From MGIIa-L3 sp038150305 (lineage in GTDB: Archaea; Thermoplasmatota; Poseidoniia; Poseidoniales; Poseidoniaceae), in the NCBI GenBank assembly GCA_038150305.1, contig JAYOTG010000029.1, positions 1 to 23,253 of the forward strand: a stretch of 23,253 nucleotides of DNA. Direction: 5' to 3'. The position numbers were made by a program, and so were the translations under genes. The notes under the pieces are model-generated. The model did no database searches and was not told where the DNA came from. It saw only the letters and a program-made list of their open reading frames with translations. Position 1 is the first letter of the stretch; each line of letters opens with the position of its first letter. Shown here piece after piece: positions 15,455 through 21,358 of this stretch.

Positions 15455-15711
15455 GCCGCCTCACCGCCTTTCGGCTGACCCCAAAGGCCCGGCCAGCGCG
15501 CTTTAATGCCGCGGAGCAGCAGGCGCGAGAACACCATGGAGAAGGCCAGGAACAGCAGCGACGTCCACCAAGGGGCTTCACCGCTGGTGGCCAGGAACCA
15601 CGTCACGACGAGGATGCCCATGCCGTACACGGCCCGGAAGGCCGAGAAGAGCAGCATGCCCCGCACCACCGGGTTGGACCAGACGCGGCTCAGGCCGGTC
15701 GCTTCGTCCAT
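15451..15711 (-). CDS. Small membrane protein upstream of the MGMT-like gene
   Basis: This 86-residue protein has two likely membrane helices (about 18-42, MLLFSAFRAVYGMGILVVTWFLA, and about 48-66, WWTSLLFLAFSMVFSRLLL). A basic segment (RGIKARWP) follows the second helix. DUF4229-like small membrane proteins have a similar layout, but I do not recognise it firmly. The four-base ATGA overlap with the alkyltransferase gene supports it being real. Confidence 0.65.
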   Translation of the reverse strand: MDEATGLSRVWSNPVVRGMLLFSAFRAVYGMGILVVTWFLATSGEAPWWTSLLFLAFSMVFSRLLLRGIKARWPGLWGQPKGGEAA

Positions 15712-15993
15712 GCGTTGACGTGGTCATGTGGGCCTTGAACGCTCTTACCGAGGCTCAGCCCTCGACCAAAGGACGTGTTTCGTCCTCGACCGCCCGTGGG
15801 CGGACGCGCCCCCAGAGATCCCCGTGACGGCGACGGCTCGGTCGCTTGGGTGCAAGGTAAGCCGGTTTTCGTGCATGACCCATGGTTGAATATCGTCCTG
15901 TTCCATGTTCAAAGAATCGGTCCGGTCCGGCGACAGAAGAGAACCTGTGCGAAGCGTGAACAGGCTTGAGAAGGAGAGCCGCCACGGCACGGC
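15712..15993. other. Intergenic region with two short hairpins, between divergent genes
   Basis: These 282 bases between the small membrane gene (-) and the second peptidase (+) show no convincing gene. They hold two hairpins, CGAGG/CCTCG (15749-15764) and AGGACG/CGTCCT (15770-15786), and a short GC-rich inverted repeat at 15790-15803. An A/T-richer stretch around 15884-15896 (TTGAATATCG) could carry the peptidase promoter. A GGAG at 15973-15976 sits further than usual from the ATG. Confidence 0.4.
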
Positions 15994-17733
15994 ATGGTCT
16001 CGAGTCGCGTGGCGCACGCCCTCGTCCTCGTGTTGATCATGTGCAGCGCACCGCTGTCGGGTTGTTTCGCACCTTCCGACGGTGAAGAGCTTCCGTCCGC
16101 GGACGACCTCGAAATCCGTCCGTCCACGTGGATCGGCGGTGAATTCCAAACCGTGGCCTTCACCGCGGACGAAGACCTCAGCCTCTACGTCCCCTACCTG
16201 CTTCGTGACCCAGCCACCAACTTCGTGCAAAACTCGACCATCGTGGACCTGAACGAAGGCGAAACCGTCGAGCTCACCCTGCTCGCTCCGCCGCGCACCA
16301 CCACGGCCGTGGTCCAAATTGGGCTGCCCGGCCGCGACGCCTTCCCTGTCCGGGACGTCAACGAGTCGTGGGCCACCTGGGTGGCCCGTGGCGGCATGGG
16401 TGCGGCCGAACGCGGCCCTGCCGCCTCCGTCCTCGTCGGCGAGAACAGCACGTGGCCCTCGATTCAAGCGGACAACGTGACCGGTGGCCCGTCAACCGCC
16501 GTCATGGCATCCATCGAGCGCTTGGCCGCGCCGGCCTACGACGAAAGCGAGGGCGCCCGTCACTCCACCGGCTTCGTCAACGGCCGCGACACCTACGACA
16601 CGCTGGCCTTCCTGACCAACGAAGACCTCGATCCGACCGACCTGGCCGACGGTGCGGAAGGCTACCTCAACCGCTGGGCCGGCCAAGGCAACGCCGCCTA
16701 CGAGGACGCGGCACAGTTCCTCATCCAGGAATTCGAGTCCTTCGGCCTCGAGGTCAACGTTCAGCGCTACGAGTACACCGACGCTCAAGGCAATCAGAAC
16801 CCTGAGGGCTACAACATCTGCGGCTTCCGCTACGGCACCCTCTTCCCGAACGAGTGGATGGTGTTCGGCGCACACTTCGACGTCGCGCCGCCGATCAACG
16901 CCCTCGCGCTCGATCCTCACGTCACCGGTGTGCGCACCTACGGCACCCGCGTGGGCGCCTACGACAACACCGCTGGGACCTCGATGGTCCTCGAAGTGGC
17001 TGAAGCGATGGCCAACGCAGCGACGCGCCGAACGATGGTGTTCTGCCTCTGGTCGGGTGAAGAAGGCGGCAAGCGCGGCAGCGACTACTGGACGGATTTC
17101 TACGTCTCCCAGGAGAATCCTGACGTGACCGTCACGAATTATGTCAATCTCGACATGGCCGGCGTCAACTGGCCCGGTGGCGGCGGTGCGCCGCACGGCG
17201 ACCCTGAGCCGCAAATTGACGAAGACGGCTACCCGAAAGACGAGGAAGTCTGGCCGATGCGCGTCTACATCGGACCCAGCCTCGACCATGACCTGTTCAA
17301 CCAGCCGGGCATGGTCGGTCTCGCCCAGTGGATCGGCTCCGATGCCGTGGGCGTGGAGGCGCAAATGTCGACGCTCGTCGGCGCCGGGCACGAAGAATCA
17401 ACGTGGAAAGTCGACGACTGGTTGGAGAACGACCGACCGGAAATCATCGTCTACGAGGACACCACCGCGCGAAGCGACCACGACAGCTTCCAGCGCAACC
17501 TCGGCACCGTGACCATGGGCTTTGGCGGGCTGGTGGACGGGTACTGGTGCTACCACCAGACCTGCGACACCCTCGAGGAAATGGAAGAGTGGATGGACAC
17601 CTCCAGCAAGGACTACGGCGACGCCCAATCGGGCACCTCGAACCTGGTCGATGCGCTCGACACCATCACCTGGTGGGCCGCATATTCCTTCTTCCACCTG
17701 GACGAAGAACCGGTGCTCAACGCCTACCTGTGA
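15994..17733 (+). CDS. Secreted M28-family zinc peptidase, lipoprotein (copy 2)
   Basis: This 579-residue paralog of the peptidase at 13551 has the same layout. A signal peptide ends with lipobox LSGC (Cys24), and a beta-rich N-terminal region shares the run VP-LLRD...FVQN-T with copy 1. The M28 domain follows: His294 (FGAHFD), Asp324 (GAYDNTAGTS), Glu355-Glu356 (LWSGEEGG), Asp386 (NLDM), SDHDSF and His520 in CYHQTCDTL. It is longer mainly through an acidic, Gly/Pro-rich insert after NLDMAGVNWPG (about residues 394-420). All zinc-site residues are present. The two copies probably arose by tandem duplication and have diverged, so different substrate preferences are likely. Confidence 0.92.
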   Translation: MVSSRVAHALVLVLIMCSAPLSGCFAPSDGEELPSADDLEIRPSTWIGGEFQTVAFTADEDLSLYVPYLLRDPATNFVQNSTIVDLNEGETVELTLLAPPRTTTAVVQIGLPGRDAFPVRDVNESWATWVARGGMGAAERGPAASVLVGENSTWPSIQADNVTGGPSTAVMASIERLAAPAYDESEGARHSTGFVNGRDTYDTLAFLTNEDLDPTDLADGAEGYLNRWAGQGNAAYEDAAQFLIQEFESFGLEVNVQRYEYTDAQGNQNPEGYNICGFRYGTLFPNEWMVFGAHFDVAPPINALALDPHVTGVRTYGTRVGAYDNTAGTSMVLEVAEAMANAATRRTMVFCLWSGEEGGKRGSDYWTDFYVSQENPDVTVTNYVNLDMAGVNWPGGGGAPHGDPEPQIDEDGYPKDEEVWPMRVYIGPSLDHDLFNQPGMVGLAQWIGSDAVGVEAQMSTLVGAGHEESTWKVDDWLENDRPEIIVYEDTTARSDHDSFQRNLGTVTMGFGGLVDGYWCYHQTCDTLEEMEEWMDTSSKDYGDAQSGTSNLVDALDTITWWAAYSFFHLDEEPVLNAYL

Positions 17734-17742
17734 GCGAATGAA

Positions 17743-17778
17743 CCGCTCATGCGGCCAGCCACGCCGTTCAGAGCGTGG
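17743..17778. terminator. Paired hairpins between convergent genes
   Basis: Two small stem-loops lie back to back after the second peptidase: CCGC-TCAT-GCGG (about 17743-17754) and CCACGC-8-GCGTGG (17759-17778). They sit between convergent genes without a U-run. Transcript-end structures are plausible; the evidence is only the pairing and position. Confidence 0.3.
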
Positions 17779-17815
17779 TGCGTGAGGGTGCCGCCCTTAG
17801 TCGACAGATGGGCGC

Positions 17816-18691
17816 TCAAGCGTCCCAAAACCTCGGATTGGGAGATTCTGTGACGGCCTGGAGTGATGCGGCCTCGACGTTCACGGCCGTCATGCGTGAG
17901 TACCCTCCGTCCTTGAACAGCCGAAGCGAGAGCGGTCTGTTAGCAGAGTGCTGCAAGGTGCCTTTCCCCTCTTTGGCGTCCCGCACCCACATCCAGCGTT
18001 CACCGTGGTCCTGATCGCTCTGGCCGGCCTTGTAGAGGCCAACCCACGCGTCATGGCCGAGGTGTTCGACATCAACGGCGAAGTGCACGGTCGCCCCTTC
18101 CGTTCCCGTCACCCGCAACACGGTGGACGGTGAAACCGGAGGGGGCGTCTCGAGAGGGTGACGCGTGGCGGCACGGGGTTGCTCACTCGCGAACTCAGGG
18201 TTCGCGAGCAGCCGCATCAGCGTGATGAAGATCATGACGGTTGGGACGCCGGCGAAGGAGAACAGACCGATGAAGGGACCAATCTTCCATAGATCATCAG
18301 AGAAGGACCCTTTCCACGGCAGCAAGCCCCACAGGTGGGGAAAGGCCCACAGAAACAGGGTGGAAAAAATCAGGCTTGCAGGCAACAAAACGTGGAGGAA
18401 GAGCGCCACTTTGCCGTCCCATTCAGCCGTCGTGGTCCGGCCACGTTTGGCCAACACTGGCACCGCGAGGACGGTCGGCAGCAGCGCGCACCAGGTGAGC
18501 AACACGGCCAATAGCGCCCAGAATGCTGAGCCGTCGTATTGACCCGGACCGACGAATCCTTCGCGGTAGAAGAAGTCGAGCTGCCACACAAACCAAGCGA
18601 ACGCGGCCCACGGCGCTTGAGAAAACATCAGGACGCCGACGGCTTGTCCGGCCTGCTGCGCTTTGATGTGGCCGTCGTACTCCGCCGCCAT
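17816..18691 (-). CDS. Four-helix membrane protein with SKICH-like C-terminal domain
   Basis: This 291-residue protein has four predicted membrane helices (about 15-40, 56-82, 95-118, 137-162). A Pro-rich linker (about 177-190) leads to a soluble domain of about 95 residues. That domain reads DAWVGLYKAG, then ERWMWV, then LSLRLFKDGGYSRMTAVNV, the pattern of SKICH-like beta-sandwich domains found in prokaryotic proteins (WxGLY ... W ... RLF..GY). The protein ends in PNPRFWDA. I do not recognise the membrane part. It is divergent from the metallo-beta-lactamase-fold gene with 86 bases between starts. Function unknown. Confidence 0.75.
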   Translation of the reverse strand: MAAEYDGHIKAQQAGQAVGVLMFSQAPWAAFAWFVWQLDFFYREGFVGPGQYDGSAFWALLAVLLTWCALLPTVLAVPVLAKRGRTTTAEWDGKVALFLHVLLPASLIFSTLFLWAFPHLWGLLPWKGSFSDDLWKIGPFIGLFSFAGVPTVMIFITLMRLLANPEFASEQPRAATRHPLETPPPVSPSTVLRVTGTEGATVHFAVDVEHLGHDAWVGLYKAGQSDQDHGERWMWVRDAKEGKGTLQHSANRPLSLRLFKDGGYSRMTAVNVEAASLQAVTESPNPRFWDA

Positions 18692-18777
18692 GCAAGTTCA
18701 ACCGGAGGTTTGTTGGTTCTGTAATTGGAACCTTCGTTCATCGGAAGGGCCTTCGTTCGGGACACGTTCGGACCAAC

Positions 18778-19620
18778 ATGGTGGTCCGTTCCGTCGTGGT
18801 GTTGGGCACGGCCCAGGACGGCGGCTTGCCCCAAGCCGGATGCGGGTGCCGCTTCTGCTGCTTGGCCCAAGCCGACCCACGACGAAAGCGCACCCCTGTG
18901 GCGCTTGGTGTGGAGTTGGAAGACGGTCGGAACCTCCTAATCGAGGCCACCAAATCCCTCGCGCATCAGCTGTGGACCTGGGCCGATGCGCTGGGCGGTG
19001 ACAAGCCCGTCATGCCCGACGTCGTGGCCGTGACCCACCTGCATTTGGGCCACGTCGAGGGTTTGGGCCAATTCGGCACCGAAGTCATGGGCCGCCACGG
19101 CACGCCGCTCATGGCCAGTCCCGCGGTCCATGAGGTCCTCGAACGGCGCGACATGGACGTGTTCAGGCCGCTCGGCCTCGATGCCGTGGCGGGCGTGCAG
19201 TTCATCCAAGTCCCGCACCGGGACGAGCACGGCGACACCCACGCCGTGCTCTTGAGCGGACGTGAGCGGAAGCTGCTCTTCCTGCCCGACCACGACACGT
19301 GGGGCGGCACACTGACGGCCCACATCGCCAGCGACATCCGAAGTTGGCTGGCTCAGCTGAAGGTGGACGTTGCCCTCATCGACGGGACCTTCTGGGACGG
19401 AGAGGAACTGCCTGGTCGCGACATGTCCCTCATCCCGCATCCCACCGTCTCCGAGAGCCTCAAGCGGCTTGGTGAGCGTGATGACGTCAACGATCCAGAC
19501 ATCGCCTTCCTCCACCTCAACCACACCAACCCCTGCGCTGACCCTGAATCCAACGAGGCGGCCAAGGTGACCGACCTCGGCTGGCGCATCGCGCGTGAAG
19601 GCGAGCTGCACCGCTTGTGA
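18778..19620 (+). CDS. PqqB-type metallo-beta-lactamase-fold protein
   Basis: This 280-residue protein matches the PqqB subgroup of the metallo-beta-lactamase fold. It begins with VVLGTAQDGGLPQAGCGCRFC, whose CxCxxC (Cys22, 24, 27) is a structural zinc site in PqqB. The active-site motif is THLHLGH (His87, His89, His92), with Gly where most of the superfamily has Asp, as in PqqB. Further markers are LPDHDTW (about 170-176) and LIDGTFWDGEEL. PqqB acts in pyrroloquinoline quinone synthesis, but no pqqA, C, D or E lies nearby and many genomes carry stand-alone PqqB-like hydrolases. The fold is secure; the substrate is unknown. Its stop directly abuts the stop of the convergent aminotransferase gene. 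Confidence 0.85.
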   Translation: MVVRSVVVLGTAQDGGLPQAGCGCRFCCLAQADPRRKRTPVALGVELEDGRNLLIEATKSLAHQLWTWADALGGDKPVMPDVVAVTHLHLGHVEGLGQFGTEVMGRHGTPLMASPAVHEVLERRDMDVFRPLGLDAVAGVQFIQVPHRDEHGDTHAVLLSGRERKLLFLPDHDTWGGTLTAHIASDIRSWLAQLKVDVALIDGTFWDGEELPGRDMSLIPHPTVSESLKRLGERDDVNDPDIAFLHLNHTNPCADPESNEAAKVTDLGWRIAREGELHRL

Positions 19621-20820
19621 TCAGGACCGCTCTGCAGCGAGTTCCTCTTCGATGACGTCCGCCAGATGGTGGTACTGTTCGATGGAATTGTACAGGTAGG
19701 CGCTGATGCGAAAGTAGCGGCCGGCAGGGGACGGCCACGACCAGACGGGGATTCGGATGCCGCGCTCGGCCAAGCGGTAGTACAGCGGGTCAAGCATGCC
19801 TGCCTCAGCTTCGACGGAGGTCTCGGGGATGCGCAAGGTCGCGATGCAGGACAGCATCTCTGGCGGGCAGGGCACCTCAAGCCCCAAGCGATCACACAGC
19901 AGTTGGCGTGCCTCCAAGCAGAGCGCGTCATTGCGGGCCATGATTGCGGGCCAGCCGCCCTCCATCATGCCGCCCACGTGCTCAACGGTGAAGGGCAAGG
20001 CACACCACGCTGACGGATCGCGCGTCCCCGTCCAATCGAATTCGTGACGGAAGCGCGTGGTGTCCCCAAGCGGGAAGGTCATGCCGTGGCTGATGGTCAG
20101 CGGATGAATGTCGGCCTGCCGGTCTTTGCGCACGTGCAGCACCGCGCTTCCTTTGGGCGCGGAGAGCCACTTGTGCGCGTTCGTGGTCGTGTAGGACGCG
20201 CCCAGGTCGTCGAGGGCCAGCGGCACCATGCCGATGCCATGAGCGGCGTCCAGCAGCACCGCCACGCCGCGGGATTCCAGGGCCTCGACGAGGGCCTCGA
20301 AGGGCATCCTCAGCCCGGTCGGGCTGGTCACGGTGTCGATCATCGCCAAGACCGTTCGGTCGGTCACGCCGGCCATGATGCGCTCCATCACGACGTCGGG
20401 TCCATCGATGGGGAAGGGCAGGTTCACCGTGACCACGGTCGCGCCCCAGCGGTCGGCGACGTAGTCGATGGTGTTCCGGCAGGCCTGGTAGGCGTGGTCG
20501 GGCACGAGGATCTCGTCGCCCGGCTCGAAGCGAAGCGAGCGCAGCACGGTGTTGACCCCGGACGTCGCGTTCTCGATGAGGGCGAGGTCGTCCGCGTCGC
20601 AGGACAAGAGGCCCGCCAGCGCCTGACGAGCGGCCGCCAAAGCGCCGTAGACCTCGCTTTCGAGGAAGGCCATCGGATTGGATTCCAACTTGGTTTGCCA
20701 GCGGCGTTGTTCTTTGATCACGGCCCGTGGTGTGGCGCCAAAGGAGCCGTGGTTGAGGTAGGACACCTCCGGATCGAGGTCCCAATGGGCGGCCAGTGGG
20801 CTGGTGGAGCGGGCGACCAT
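19621..20820 (-). CDS. Class V aminotransferase, isopenicillin N epimerase-like
   Basis: This 399-residue PLP enzyme is close to the CefD/isopenicillin-N-epimerase-like branch of class V aminotransferases. Visible features are YLNHGSFGATPRAV (21-34), ENATSGVN (83-90), Asp191 in LLDAAHG, which pairs with the PLP ring nitrogen, and Lys217 in TTNAHKWLSAPKGSA, the Schiff-base lysine. Members include epimerases, cysteine desulfurase-like and kynureninase-like enzymes. No beta-lactam pathway genes are near, so epimerisation of isopenicillin N is not implied. It starts 35 bases after the DCC-family gene on the same strand and is probably in the same transcript. No clear Shine-Dalgarno precedes its ATG. 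Confidence 0.88.
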   Translation of the reverse strand: MVARSTSPLAAHWDLDPEVSYLNHGSFGATPRAVIKEQRRWQTKLESNPMAFLESEVYGALAAARQALAGLLSCDADDLALIENATSGVNTVLRSLRFEPGDEILVPDHAYQACRNTIDYVADRWGATVVTVNLPFPIDGPDVVMERIMAGVTDRTVLAMIDTVTSPTGLRMPFEALVEALESRGVAVLLDAAHGIGMVPLALDDLGASYTTTNAHKWLSAPKGSAVLHVRKDRQADIHPLTISHGMTFPLGDTTRFRHEFDWTGTRDPSAWCALPFTVEHVGGMMEGGWPAIMARNDALCLEARQLLCDRLGLEVPCPPEMLSCIATLRIPETSVEAEAGMLDPLYYRLAERGIRIPVWSWPSPAGRYFRISAYLYNSIEQYHHLADVIEEELAAERS

Positions 20821-20855
20821 GCGCTGAGATGGTGGCCTCGGGTTTCGTCCTTCCC

Positions 20856-21251
20856 TCAGTCGATGCGGAAGGTGCAGACCTCAGGTTGCGCGAAGAAGCG
20901 GTGCCGGTGCTTCGCCACCGTCCGGTACGTGATATCGCGCAGCGGTTTCGGCACCAGCCACGCGAAGGGGAAGAGCCAGCGCCACCACCAGCGCATGTAG
21001 AGCAAGGTCCGGATGGCGGCGGCCGAGCGCGTGTACACCACCCCGTTGCGCACAAGGTAGACCGTGTCCAGCGCCTGAATCGGCTCGGGGAAGGTCGCGA
21101 TGAGGGCCTCGCCGTCGGCCGAGAGGATCGGCCGATAGGCCAAGTCGACGTCCGAGCGGAGGCGCCGGTCCACGAAGGTCGCCAAGCGGTGGCACAGGCC
21201 ACAATCGCCGTCGAGCAGGAGCACGTCGCGCGTGGTGCCGAGGTCGCTCAC
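20856..21251 (-). CDS. DCC-family thiol-disulfide oxidoreductase (DUF393)
   Basis: This 131-residue protein starts at GTG 21251, eight to nine bases after a GAGGTGG Shine-Dalgarno. The hallmark DGDCGLC (14-20) near the N-terminus is the DCC-family CxxC-type site (Cys17, Cys20), followed by the family pattern LVRNGVVYTRSAAAIRTLL. A Trp/Phe-rich stretch (MRWWWRWLFPFAWLVP) marks a membrane-associated hydrophobic segment common in the family. A thiol redox role is inferred from the motif; partners are unknown. The frame continues upstream without a stop but loses similarity, so the GTG start is preferred. Confidence 0.87.
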   Translation of the reverse strand: MSDLGTTRDVLLLDGDCGLCHRLATFVDRRLRSDVDLAYRPILSADGEALIATFPEPIQALDTVYLVRNGVVYTRSAAAIRTLLYMRWWWRWLFPFAWLVPKPLRDITYRTVAKHRHRFFAQPEVCTFRID

Positions 21252-21331
21252 CGGACCACCTCGTTGCTCCTCATATGCATCTTGACGTCCTTCCAGACCT
21301 TCGTCTGCGCTCTTCGTTGCATGCTGCACAT
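21248..21331 (-). CDS. Possible 27-residue ORF overlapping the DUF393 start
   Basis: A short minus-strand ORF (MCSMQRRAQ ... RSNEVVR) ends in a GTGA overlap with the DUF393 start codon, the arrangement of translationally coupled genes. AGGAG lies just upstream of its ATG, closer than ideal. The peptide is basic and has no recognisable motif. It could equally be a chance frame in the leader of the DUF393 gene. Confidence 0.2.
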   Translation of the reverse strand: MCSMQRRAQTKVWKDVKMHMRSNEVVR

Positions 21332-21358
21332 GGCTCCTATGTGAAGGCCTTCGGTGGC

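Noticed and set aside
15790..15803. GC-rich inverted repeat CCGCCC-GT-GGGCGG as a terminator
   Set aside because: The loop is too short, no U-run follows, and no gene on either strand ends there.
17816..18691. A shared FWD motif (C-terminal PRFWDA here, FWDSGW near the N-terminus of the protein at 2598-3911) as a sorting signal
   Set aside because: Two short matches at opposite ends of unrelated proteins are not enough to support a signal.
18778..19620. A PQQ biosynthesis locus
   Set aside because: Only a PqqB-like protein is present; no pqqA, pqqC, pqqD or pqqE is found in the window.
19621..20820. Beta-lactam antibiotic biosynthesis because of similarity to isopenicillin N epimerase
   Set aside because: No ACV synthetase or isopenicillin N synthase is nearby. 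This aminotransferase branch is widespread with other substrates.
19982..21202. Minus-strand open frame spanning the aminotransferase and DUF393 genes
   Set aside because: It runs across two well-supported genes in another frame and is Arg/Pro-rich with no domain.
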